Origin: Rhizobium sp. TH2
Lineage (GTDB): Bacteria > Pseudomonadota > Alphaproteobacteria > Rhizobiales > Rhizobiaceae
Length of the DNA: 64,000 nucleotides
Reading direction: 5' to 3'
Assembly: GCF_024707525.1 (NCBI RefSeq)
Contig: NZ_CP062231.1
Coordinates: forward strand, 2,108,001-2,172,000
The notes beneath the pieces are model-generated. The model was given only the letters and a program-made list of their open reading frames with translations. It was not told the origin of the DNA and did no database searches. Shown here piece after piece: positions 25,978 to 33,768 of the stretch. Position 1 is the stretch's first letter, and each line of letters begins with the position of its first letter. The translations under genes and the position numbers were made by a program.

Positions 25978-26850
25978 TCATTTCGCCAGATACGCGCGTG
26001 CGGCATACATCGAGATCGCCGCGGCGTTCGACACATTGAGCGACTTGATGGCGCCCGGCATGTCGAGCCGGGCGAGGCTGTCGCATGTCGCCCGCGTCTT
26101 CTGCCGCAACCCCTTGCCCTCGGCGCCGAGCACCAGCGCGATCTTTTTGCCCGAGAACGTGCCTTCGAGCGGCGCCGGACCTTCCGAATCGAGCCCGATT
26201 GTCTGGAAGCCGAGCTTCACCAGTTCTTCCAGCGCATCGGCGAGATTGGTGATCTGGATATAGGGAATCATTTCGAGCGCGCCCGAGGCCGATTTCGCCA
26301 TGACGCCCGATTCGGTCGGCGAATGGCGCTCGGTGGTGACGACCGCGCCGGCATCGAAGGCGACCGCCGAACGCATGATCGCGCCGACATTGTGCGGATC
26401 GGTGACCTGGTCGAGAACCAGCAGGAGAGGGCGGTCCTTGAGCGAATCGAGTTTCCGCACCGGCAGCGGCCGTGCTTCGAGCAGCACACCCTGATGGATG
26501 GCGTCCGGCCCTGTCAGCTTGTCGATATCCTGTGGGCTGACCATCTCGATCTGCAGCTTCACCATCTGGGCGTCGCTGAGTTCGAGCCGCGCCAGTGCGT
26601 TCTGGGTGGCCTTCAGCTTGATCAGCTTGCGCTCGGGATTGTCTATCGCCGCCTTGACCGTATGAATGCCATAGAGCCACACCGTGTCGGGCGGTAGCTG
26701 CGGCCCCTTGAACGGCGCCTTGGCCTTGGGGCCGCCCATCGGTTTGGCCGGCAGTTCGCCGCGCTCGCGCTTCTGGTCGCGATGCGCGCGCCGGAGAGTG
26801 GCGTAATGGGTGTCCTTGGGCGTATGGCCGCTTTTTTCATCTTTGCTCAT
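25978..26850 (-). CDS. rlmB: 23S rRNA 2'-O-ribose methyltransferase (TrmH/RlmB family)
   Basis: This 290-residue SPOUT methyltransferase has a basic N-terminal extension, a substrate-binding domain (VWLYGIHTVKAAI near residue 57) and the knotted catalytic domain with LVLDQVTDPHNVGAIMRSA, LVLGAEGKGL and SLNVSNAAAI. By family it methylates G2251 in 23S rRNA in the P-site loop. In rhizobia it commonly sits just upstream of the tRNA-Tyr/tRNA-Gly/tuf block on the other strand, as here. Confidence 0.92.
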   Translation of the reverse strand: MSKDEKSGHTPKDTHYATLRRAHRDQKRERGELPAKPMGGPKAKAPFKGPQLPPDTVWLYGIHTVKAAIDNPERKLIKLKATQNALARLELSDAQMVKLQIEMVSPQDIDKLTGPDAIHQGVLLEARPLPVRKLDSLKDRPLLLVLDQVTDPHNVGAIMRSAVAFDAGAVVTTERHSPTESGVMAKSASGALEMIPYIQITNLADALEELVKLGFQTIGLDSEGPAPLEGTFSGKKIALVLGAEGKGLRQKTRATCDSLARLDMPGAIKSLNVSNAAAISMYAARAYLAK

Positions 26851-26928
26851 CAGGTTGCTATAGACCTATGTTTCGGCTGGGTCATCGGCTCACATTGAAA
26901 TTATACCGAAATTTTTTGGAACACCGTG

Positions 26929-26957
26929 TTGACAGGATTGGCTTGGCTCGTCATATA
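26929..26957 (+). promoter_or_regulatory. Strong sigma-70 promoter for the tRNA-Tyr/tRNA-Gly transcript
   Basis: TTGACA is separated by 17 bp from CATATA. It is 63 bp upstream of tRNA-Tyr, in an AT-rich stretch. Confidence 0.8.
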
Positions 26958-27020
26958 CCCGGCCCAGATTGCAGGTCAGCCCTGCGGTCTGAATGCTTGG
27001 TCGCTAGATCCGGACGGACT

Positions 27021-27105
27021 GGAGAGATGCCCGAGTGGTTAAAGGGGACGGACTGTAAATCCGTTGGCTCAGCCTACGTTGGTTCAAATCCAACTCTCTC
27101 CACCA
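27021..27105 (+). tRNA. tRNA-Tyr (anticodon GTA)
   Basis: An 85-nt type II tRNA with a long variable arm, acceptor GGAGAGA paired with TCTCTCC, T-arm GGTTCAAATCC and encoded CCA. The anticodon loop is ACTGTAAAT. Confidence 0.96.
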
Positions 27106-27127
27106 TTCGTCCCTGCGATCGATCAAG

Positions 27128-27201
27128 GCGGGTATAGCTCAATGGTAGAGCAGCAGCCTTCCAAGCTGAATACACGGGTTCGATTCCCGTTACCCGCTCC
27201 A
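27128..27201 (+). tRNA. tRNA-Gly (anticodon TCC)
   Basis: A 74-nt cloverleaf with acceptor GCGGGTA, D-arm AGCTCAATGGTAGAGC, anticodon TCC in CTTCCAA, T-arm GGGTTCGATTCCC and encoded CCA. It is co-transcribed with tRNA-Tyr. Confidence 0.96.
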
Positions 27202-27528
27202 GGTCTTCGTCCCACATTACCAAACTGATATTTTGCCGCTCGGTCTTCGATTTCCGAGCTCACCCTCCGACTGATATAGTCGGACGGCTGATTTGTACCG
27301 TGCGAAGCACGTATGGCCAAACCCAAAGTACAACCAAAGATATATTTGGAGGTACACTTGGAATTACTAAAAAATATTTCAGTAATCTGCTGTTTATGCA
27401 AGACATCTACCAGGCGAAGGTGTAATAATTGACGATTGGCTAACGCATTGGCCGAAACGTTCACCCGCTCCCAGCAGCGGCTAAGGCGCCGGGCGAATGC
27501 CATGGCGTTTGGGCATTGGGAGGGGACG
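27202..27528. other. AT-rich spacer with short hairpins between tRNA-Gly and the RTX gene
   Basis: No gene is seen. There is a perfect 7-bp hairpin TCCGACT/AGTCGGA at 27266-27284, a 5-bp hairpin CGTGC/GCACG at 27299-27311, and AT-rich sequence at 27330-27400 that likely holds the promoter of the next gene. The composition differs from the flanking GC-rich genes, as expected at an insertion boundary. Confidence 0.45.
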
Positions 27529-29157
27529 ATGGCCTATAGCGATATCAGACAGCATATCCATCTCGATGCCACCTATACTGTCGCGGAGAAGCGCCAGATC
27601 TTGGTATCGATCAAGCACGCATACCTGAACTCGCCGAGCGCGCAGGCAATGTTCGACCGTCTGTTGACCGTGGAACCTGATGTCACGATCAACAATGCCA
27701 ACAAATTCAACGCTAACCGTGACACAAATATACTCAACATCGGGCCGCACTATCTCGACAACCTCTATATGATCAACTCGCACGGCGTGGCCGTGCGCTA
27801 CAATTTCGAAGTCGCGCTGCTGCATGAGTTCTCGCATGCGCTCAACAACATCCTCGATCCGACGGACGCGCAGCTGGCGGCCCACGATTATGTCGGTGAC
27901 AATGTTCGGTTCGAGAATGTCATGCGCGCCGAACTCGGCGCCGCGCCGAGAACGACCTACTTCAACATCATGAAAGACGCGATTTATGCGGATGCTCCAC
28001 CAGCGTCCAGGAAGGGATATACGAACGGCAACGAGATCGATCAGGCGGTTGTGTCGAATGTCAAATTCATCAACATCGACACGACAAGCCATGGCAACTC
28101 GCGCGACCTGCTGATCGGCGTGAAGACGCAGGACAACGAACTCCTCGCGGGTGGCGGTAGGGATTACGTCTATGGCTTCAACGGCAACGATAAGCTCGAC
28201 GGTGGCGACGGTACCGATTACCTGTTCGGTGGCGATGGAAACGATATCCTGATCGGCGGGAGCGGCAGCAACCTGCTCGATGGTGGCACTGGGAAGGATA
28301 TTGCCGAGCTCACGGGCTTCAAGTTCATGCAAACAGTCACCGTCTCTGGCGGCACGCGCACGCTCGTCGATCAGGGCACTGGCGACAAGAATGTCCTGAG
28401 AGGCATCGAAACCACGCGCTTCACGGCCTCTGGCGCATCGCTGCCGGTGGAGATTACCTCGACCTTCGTCGCGAGCACTGGCACGACGCTGGCCCCGAAC
28501 GATGACAGCTTTTCGTCGGCGTCGCTGACCTCGGCGTTCGAAAAGGGCCTCAATTTCTTCGGGACCAAGTACACCGAGGTCTTCGTCAACAACAACGGCA
28601 GCCTGACCTTCGGCAGCGGCCTGAGCAGCTTCACGCCCGGCTCGATCGGCGGAGGATCCGGCCTGCCCATCATCGCGGCTTTCTGGGCCGATGTGGACAC
28701 AAGGAGCGGCGGCGGAACTGTCAGCTACGGCTACAACAGCGCCCATGACAGTTTCGTCGCCACCTGGAGCGGCGTCGATTATTACAACACCAACGCTGTC
28801 GGTCATGTCACGCGCTCGAACTCCTACCAGATTGAGATCTTCGACCAAGGCGGCGGCGATGCCGAGATCGTCATCCGCTATGGCGATCTCAACTGGACGA
28901 CCGGCGATGCCTCGGGCGGTTCGGGCGGCCTCGGCGGTACTGTCGCACGCGCCGGCGTCAATTCCGGCAATTCCACGTTCCAGTTCGAGATGCCGGGATC
29001 GGGAAACCAGGCGGCGATGCTGGCGCTCGACACTTCGTCCAATTGCGGCCGTGCCGGTGTCTGGCGCTTCAGCGTCCACAATGGCACCATCATAGAGGAT
29101 GAACTGGTGTTCAACAGTCACCACCATCAGGCGGAACCGGACTGGGCCTTCATGTGA
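27529..29157 (+). CDS. Secreted multidomain protein: HExxH metalloprotease-like, RTX repeats, NIDO
   Basis: This 542-residue protein has three parts. Residues 1-200 hold a zinc-peptidase signature, LLHEFSHALNN (H99-E-x-x-H103), like NleD-type M91 effectors. Residues about 208-260 hold calcium-binding RTX nonapeptides such as GGDGTDYLFGGDGND. Residues about 340-530 are a nidogen-like NIDO domain (VNNNGSLTFG, AAFWADVDTR, VIRYGDLNW). There is no N-terminal signal peptide; RTX proteins leave by type I secretion, but no transporter gene is near. The ATG at 27529 follows GGGAGGGG. It separates tRNA-Gly from tuf and looks like an insertion. Confidence 0.85.
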   Translation: MAYSDIRQHIHLDATYTVAEKRQILVSIKHAYLNSPSAQAMFDRLLTVEPDVTINNANKFNANRDTNILNIGPHYLDNLYMINSHGVAVRYNFEVALLHEFSHALNNILDPTDAQLAAHDYVGDNVRFENVMRAELGAAPRTTYFNIMKDAIYADAPPASRKGYTNGNEIDQAVVSNVKFINIDTTSHGNSRDLLIGVKTQDNELLAGGGRDYVYGFNGNDKLDGGDGTDYLFGGDGNDILIGGSGSNLLDGGTGKDIAELTGFKFMQTVTVSGGTRTLVDQGTGDKNVLRGIETTRFTASGASLPVEITSTFVASTGTTLAPNDDSFSSASLTSAFEKGLNFFGTKYTEVFVNNNGSLTFGSGLSSFTPGSIGGGSGLPIIAAFWADVDTRSGGGTVSYGYNSAHDSFVATWSGVDYYNTNAVGHVTRSNSYQIEIFDQGGGDAEIVIRYGDLNWTTGDASGGSGGLGGTVARAGVNSGNSTFQFEMPGSGNQAAMLALDTSSNCGRAGVWRFSVHNGTIIEDELVFNSHHHQAEPDWAFM

Positions 29158-29241
29158 AACCTGTCTGTAACCCGGTGGGTGAAAGCCTGGAGGCTCGTTG
29201 GGTCCGCTACCGCTTCATCGGCATGCCCAATGTGTTGCGGA

Positions 29242-29631
29242 TCATGGCGCCATGACAGCGCATTCCGCGTTCCGGCCCAGATAAAACACCGGTTCGCGAA
29301 TCTGGAAAGTGCAGTCGTACCGATGATGGAGTGCCGGCTTGCGGGCGCCTGCCATGTTGACCGTATCGATGACGACATCCTTGCCGGGATATTCCGTGCG
29401 GACCTTATCGAGCAGCGCCAGGCATTCAGACCCCGGTGAGGCGGCGGCAGTGATCTGTTCGGATTGCCGGATAACCGGGCTGAGACGCTTCCAGCTCTCG
29501 ACGCCGTTCGAGGCGACCCGGCACGCCGGATAACAAAGCCCGTACTGCTCGCAATACTGCGACCAGGTCCACCACCCCGCACCACAAGCAACGGCGGTGG
29601 CAACGATAATGCCGTAAACACGAGCCGCCAT
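29242..29631 (-). CDS. Small membrane-anchored or secreted cysteine protein
   Basis: A 129-residue protein has an N-terminal hydrophobic segment (VYGIIVATAVACGAGWW) and cysteines in YCEQYGLCYPACRV and near the C-terminus, suggesting a periplasmic domain with disulfides. The ATG at 29631 is used here; a GTG at 29664 is possible. It faces the end of the RTX gene convergently, 84 bp away. No family was recognised. Confidence 0.6.
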   Translation of the reverse strand: MAARVYGIIVATAVACGAGWWTWSQYCEQYGLCYPACRVASNGVESWKRLSPVIRQSEQITAAASPGSECLALLDKVRTEYPGKDVVIDTVNMAGARKPALHHRYDCTFQIREPVFYLGRNAECAVMAP

Positions 29632-29845
29632 GATGCCTGATCGTCCTCCCTCTGCTACACGCACCGAAATCCGAAACGAGGGCCTCGTTTGTCGCGCCGG
29701 CTGAGCCCGAACGGCAATTCACCCGCCTGCGGGCCACAGGGGTGTTTACCATGCCAAGTTGTCGTTCGCTTCGACAAATAATCGACACTTGCTCCATTGC
29801 TAATATACATCTAGCCTCGCTCATAACGAGAATCGGGGAGCGGGC

Positions 29846-30115
29846 ATGTGGGTTTGGTTGCTTAGTATCGCGGGCGCATGGGGCATCTTTCTCTATTGCG
29901 TTCTGGCGATGATGGGCGCAGGCAGCGCTGACAATCTGCGCGGTCGCAGGCTCAGGCTTTTCCTTGCCTGCCTATTCTGGCCGGCAACGCTTCTCGTCCT
30001 CATCGCGCTCGTCGTCTTCAACCTGGTCCGGCCGAAGAAAAAACGCGTGTCTCTGCTTGGTCGGGTACTCGGCGGTCCGTCAGGGCCGACCAAACAAAAC
30101 CTCCTTGCGGGTTGA
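29846..30115 (+). CDS. Small two-helix membrane protein
   Basis: An 89-residue protein with GGGGAG before its ATG. Two hydrophobic helices (SIAGAWGIFLYCVLAMM and FWPATLLVLIALVVFNLV) flank a basic loop (RGRRLRL), and a basic tail follows (RPKKKRV). It is an inner-membrane protein of unknown function, in the same segment between tRNA-Gly and tuf. Confidence 0.65.
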   Translation: MWVWLLSIAGAWGIFLYCVLAMMGAGSADNLRGRRLRLFLACLFWPATLLVLIALVVFNLVRPKKKRVSLLGRVLGGPSGPTKQNLLAG

Positions 30116-30335
30116 AGCTGGTTCTGCTCATGGGCATCCGCCGACAAACCACACCGTCAGCTGCCAACGGCCTTGAATCTTGCCGGGAAACACACCACCT
30201 GCGGCGCCACAGCCGGGGTTGCCGGCGGTTTCAACAATTTTGCTTGCGCAATACAAGCGAAAGCTCTAAACGGCTGCGCAATCCAGCCCGGCTCACGGGT
30301 TGGCCGCCGTCTTTCGACAATAGGGAAGCATCCAA

Positions 30336-31511
30336 ATGGCAAAGAGCAAATTCGAGCGGAACAAGCCGCATGTGAACATTGGCACGATTGGTCACGTTGA
30401 CCATGGCAAGACGTCTCTGACGGCTGCGATCACCAAGTATTTCGGTGAATACAAGGCTTACGACCAGATCGACGCCGCGCCGGAGGAGAAGGCCCGTGGC
30501 ATCACGATCTCGACCGCTCACGTCGAATACGAGACGCCGGCCCGCCACTATGCCCATGTCGACTGCCCCGGCCACGCCGACTATGTCAAGAACATGATCA
30601 CCGGCGCCGCACAGATGGACGGCGCGATCCTGGTTTGCTCGGCCGCCGACGGCCCGATGCCGCAGACCCGCGAGCACATCCTGCTCGCCCGTCAGGTCGG
30701 CGTTCCCGCGATCGTCGTGTTCCTCAACAAGGTCGACCAGGTCGATGACGCCGAGCTTCTCGAACTCGTCGAACTGGAAGTGCGCGAACTTCTGTCGTCC
30801 TACGACTTCCCGGGCGACGAAATCCCGATCGTCAAGGGCTCGGCTCTGGCCGCTCTTGAAGATTCCGACAAGAAGATCGGCGAAGATTCGATCCGCGAAC
30901 TGATGGCCGCCGTCGACGCCTACATCCCGACGCCTGAGCGTCCGATCAACCTGCCGTTCCTGCTGCCGATCGAAGACGTGTTCTCGATCTCGGGCCGTGG
31001 TACGGTTGTGACCGGCCGCGTCGAGCGTGGCATCGTCAAGGTTGGCGAGGAAGTCGAGATCGTCGGCATCCGTCCGACCACCAAGACCACCGTGACCGGC
31101 GTTGAAATGTTCCGCAAGCTGCTCGACCAGGGCCAGGCCGGCGACAACATCGGCGCGCTGATCCGCGGCGTCACCCGTGACGGCGTCGAGCGTGGCCAGA
31201 TCCTGTGCAAGCCGGGTTCGGTCAAGCCGCACAAGAAGTTCATGGCTGAAGCCTACATCCTGACCAAGGAAGAAGGCGGCCGTCATACGCCGTTCTTCAC
31301 CAACTACCGTCCGCAGTTCTATTTCCGCACGACGGATGTGACGGGCATCGTCACGCTGCCGGAAGGCACCGAGATGGTCATGCCCGGCGACAACGTGACG
31401 GTTTCGGTCGAGCTGATCGTTCCGATCGCGATGGAAGAAAAGCTCCGCTTCGCGATCCGCGAAGGCGGCCGCACCGTCGGCGCCGGCATCGTCGCATCCA
31501 TCGTCGAGTAA
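30336..31511 (+). CDS. tuf: Elongation factor Tu
   Basis: This 391-residue GTPase has GHVDHGKTS (G1), DCPGH (G3), NKVD (G4), and domains 2 and 3 complete to [13 protein letters not shown]-Tu carries aminoacyl-tRNA to the ribosome. A GGGAAGC site precedes the ATG, and codon use is strongly biased, as in highly expressed genes. Here it lies alone: no fusA upstream and no tRNA-Trp/secE downstream, although the tRNA-Tyr/tRNA-Gly pair is 3.1 kb upstream. Confidence 0.98.
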   Translation: MAKSKFERNKPHVNIGTIGHVDHGKTSLTAAITKYFGEYKAYDQIDAAPEEKARGITISTAHVEYETPARHYAHVDCPGHADYVKNMITGAAQMDGAILVCSAADGPMPQTREHILLARQVGVPAIVVFLNKVDQVDDAELLELVELEVRELLSSYDFPGDEIPIVKGSALAALEDSDKKIGEDSIRELMAAVDAYIPTPERPINLPFLLPIEDVFSISGRGTVVTGRVERGIVKVGEEVEIVGIRPTTKTTVTGVEMFRKLLDQGQAGDNIGALIRGVTRDGVERGQILCKPGSVKPHKKFMAEAYILTKEEGGRHTPFFTNYRPQFYFRTTDVTGIVTLPEGTEMVMPGDNVTVSVELIVPIAMEEKLRFAIREGGRTVGAGIVASIVE

Positions 31512-31536
31512 TCGGCACTGCCATCTGAGAGATTGA

Positions 31537-31564
31537 GGCCCTGCTGGTGACAGCGGGGCCTTTT
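31537..31564 (+). terminator. Intrinsic terminator of tuf
   Basis: GGCCCTGCTG pairs with CAGCGGGGCC (one mismatch), followed by TTTT. It is 25 bp after the tuf stop. Confidence 0.85.
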
Positions 31565-31671
31565 CATGTTTCGTTGCCGTCATTGGTCAGGCGGCATTCC
31601 AAGGTTGCCTTTGGTCTTGGGACATCTTATCTCAAGGCTACGAAACCTGAGAAAAGCATTCCGGAACAGCC

Positions 31672-32559
31672 ATGAACCGCAACCTTTCCATCCTCCAGCG
31701 CGCCACCGCCGCCGACCTGCAGCTCGATCCTTTCCCGCATGTCGTGATCCCCAACGCGCTGCCTGACGATCTCTATGCCGAACTCGAAGCGAGCTTCCCC
31801 AAGCCCGAGGCGATGGGCATCAAGGCCGACCGCAACAATCATCGATGGAACTATGCGTCGCGGAAAATCCGCCGCAACAAGAACCTGCCGCAGGTCTGGC
31901 GGGATTTCATCGCCTATCACGCATCCGAGGATTTTTATCGCGATATTCTGAACGTATTCTACGAGGGCATTCATGCGCTCTATCCGGAGCGCTTTCCAAA
32001 TCGTCAGAGCCTGGAAAAACTGCGGGTCGGGGTGCGCAAGCATGACACATTTGCCGACCGCGACGTGCTGATGGATGCAATGATCTCCGGCAATACGCCG
32101 GTGACCGAAGCCTCTTCAGTCCGTTCCAGCCACCTCGATTCCGGCGACAAGCTGTTCTCCGGCCTATTCTACATGCGGCCGAAGACCTATGACGCCATCG
32201 GCGGAGATTTGACCATCAGCCGTTACAACAGGGACCTCTCGGGCAAGCCGGAGCGGCACGAGAAGTTCAAGGGCGCCTATATCGACGATGACAATCTCGA
32301 TGTCGTCCGCACGGTGCCCTATGACAAGAACCTGGCGGTCATCTTCATCAATTCGCTTGATTCCGTGCATGGCGTGACCGTGCGCCAGCCGAGCCCGCAC
32401 AGCCGCCTGTTCGTCAATCTCGTCGGCGAGATCGACCCGCCGCTCTACATGCTGGAAGACGCTGGCCAACCGGCGCACTACCTGCCGGCCAACCAGCCGC
32501 GCACCCCGATCGGCCTGACCGACCGGATCGTGCCGATGGTGCGGCGGGTGTTCGGCTGA
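31672..32559 (+). CDS. 2-oxoglutarate/Fe(II)-dependent oxygenase-like protein
   Basis: A 295-residue protein with the probable iron triad HLD (SSHLDSGDKLFSG), a distal His in NSLDSVHGVTVR and the 2-oxoglutarate-binding Arg in HSRLFVNLVG. The N-terminal part is helical (PFPHVVIPNALPDDLYAEL, common in prolyl-hydroxylase-like oxygenases). The substrate is unknown. The next gene, a sugar-nucleotide epimerase-like protein, follows 66 bp later in the same direction. Confidence 0.75.
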   Translation: MNRNLSILQRATAADLQLDPFPHVVIPNALPDDLYAELEASFPKPEAMGIKADRNNHRWNYASRKIRRNKNLPQVWRDFIAYHASEDFYRDILNVFYEGIHALYPERFPNRQSLEKLRVGVRKHDTFADRDVLMDAMISGNTPVTEASSVRSSHLDSGDKLFSGLFYMRPKTYDAIGGDLTISRYNRDLSGKPERHEKFKGAYIDDDNLDVVRTVPYDKNLAVIFINSLDSVHGVTVRQPSPHSRLFVNLVGEIDPPLYMLEDAGQPAHYLPANQPRTPIGLTDRIVPMVRRVFG

Positions 32560-32625
32560 CACCTTCCGCCTTGCCGTCCCGGAAAAATGTGATTAATCCG
32601 GGCGGCAACAACAGGAGGATCGGTC

Positions 32626-33519
32626 ATGGGCAAGCGTATTTTCTTCACCGGCGGTTCGGGCAAGGCCGGGCGGCACGCCGTGCCGTGGCTGGTCAATGCC
32701 GGCTATGAGGTCCACAATATCGACCTCGTGCCACTAAACCACCCCGACGTGACCAATCTCACGGCCGACATCTGCGATTCCGGCCAGGTCTTCAACGCGA
32801 TGAGCATGCACCGGGATTTCCCCGACCTTGACCACGGCAAGGGCGTGCAGCCCTTCGATGCCGTGGTCCACTTCGCCGCCGTGCCGCGCATCCTGATCAA
32901 GCCGGACAACGAGACCTACCGCATCAATGTGATGGGCACCTATAACGTCATCGAGGCGGCGGTGAAGCTCGGCGTCAGGAAGATCATCGTCGCATCCTCC
33001 GAAACCACCTACGGCGTCTGCTTCGCCGAGGGCCATCGCGATTTCCATCATTTCCCGCTGGAAGAAGACTATGACGTCAACCCGATGGATTCCTATGGCC
33101 TCTCCAAGGTGATCAACGAGAAGACCGCCCGCGCCTTTGCCGAGCGCTCCGGCGCCGACATCTATGCTTTGCGTATTGGCAACGTCATAGAGCCGCACGA
33201 ATACGAGCAGTTCCCGATCTTCTTCGCCAATCCCGAAATGCGCAAGCGCATCGCCTGGTCCTATATCGACGCCCGCGACCTCGGCCAGATCGTCCATCTC
33301 TGCATCGAGAAATCAGGCCTGGGCTACCAGGTGTTCAATGCCACCAACGACACGGTGTCCGCCAATACGCCAAGCCGTGAACTGGCGAAGCGGTTCTTCC
33401 CCAACGTACCTTTCAAGCGCGAGATCGGCGAATACGAGAGCCTGCTCTCGAACCGCAAGATCCGTGAGGTTCTCGGTTTCAAGGAAGAGCACGACTGGCG
33501 GAAGTATGTGAAGGTGTGA
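32626..33519 (+). CDS. NAD(P)-dependent epimerase/dehydratase-family protein
   Basis: A 297-residue extended short-chain dehydrogenase: Rossmann motif FTGGSGKAGRHAVPWL, the SSETTYG segment and catalytic YGLSK. Such enzymes act on nucleotide sugars or uronates. The acceptor is not clear from the sequence. It follows the 2OG oxygenase-like gene with an AGGAGGAT ribosome-binding site. A near-perfect GC-rich hairpin lies at 33552-33578 behind it. Confidence 0.82.
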   Translation: MGKRIFFTGGSGKAGRHAVPWLVNAGYEVHNIDLVPLNHPDVTNLTADICDSGQVFNAMSMHRDFPDLDHGKGVQPFDAVVHFAAVPRILIKPDNETYRINVMGTYNVIEAAVKLGVRKIIVASSETTYGVCFAEGHRDFHHFPLEEDYDVNPMDSYGLSKVINEKTARAFAERSGADIYALRIGNVIEPHEYEQFPIFFANPEMRKRIAWSYIDARDLGQIVHLCIEKSGLGYQVFNATNDTVSANTPSRELAKRFFPNVPFKREIGEYESLLSNRKIREVLGFKEEHDWRKYVKV

Positions 33520-33768
33520 GACGCCGCTGTAGCGGAAACAACGAGTATCGTCGGGCGGCCCACAGGTTTGGCTGCCCGGCAAAAATATGATACCTCATTC
33601 TATTTACACTCAAATGTATTGACGACTGCTAAATCTGACACTCGACAGCGTGCCTATTATGCGGATATATTGGAAATTGGCACCAATGTTTGTCCGGTGT
33701 ACATGCTCGCCTCATGATGACGGCTGATTTCGAGCCCGTGCTGTTTGCATCGGGAAGGGGCGTTGGCG

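Noticed and set aside
27123..27503. Minus-strand frame starting near the RTX gene and crossing tRNA-Gly
   Set aside because: Its C-terminus is antisense tRNA-Gly, a known source of spurious proteins.
27481..29127. 548-codon minus-strand frame opposite the RTX gene
   Set aside because: Low-complexity acidic sequence with no motif; the plus-strand frame has clear RTX, NIDO and HExxH signatures.
27202..30335. Genomic island with flanking attachment-site repeat beside tRNA-Gly
   Set aside because: No duplicate of the tRNA 3' end was found before tuf and no integrase gene is present, so only an insertion of unknown mechanism is proposed.
30231..31583. 450-codon minus-strand frame opposite tuf
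   Set aside because: It arises from the biased codons of tuf; nothing supports translation.
33552..33578. GC-rich hairpin after the epimerase-like gene as terminator
   Set aside because: The stem has a mismatch and no T-run on the coding strand, so it was not listed as a separate terminator.
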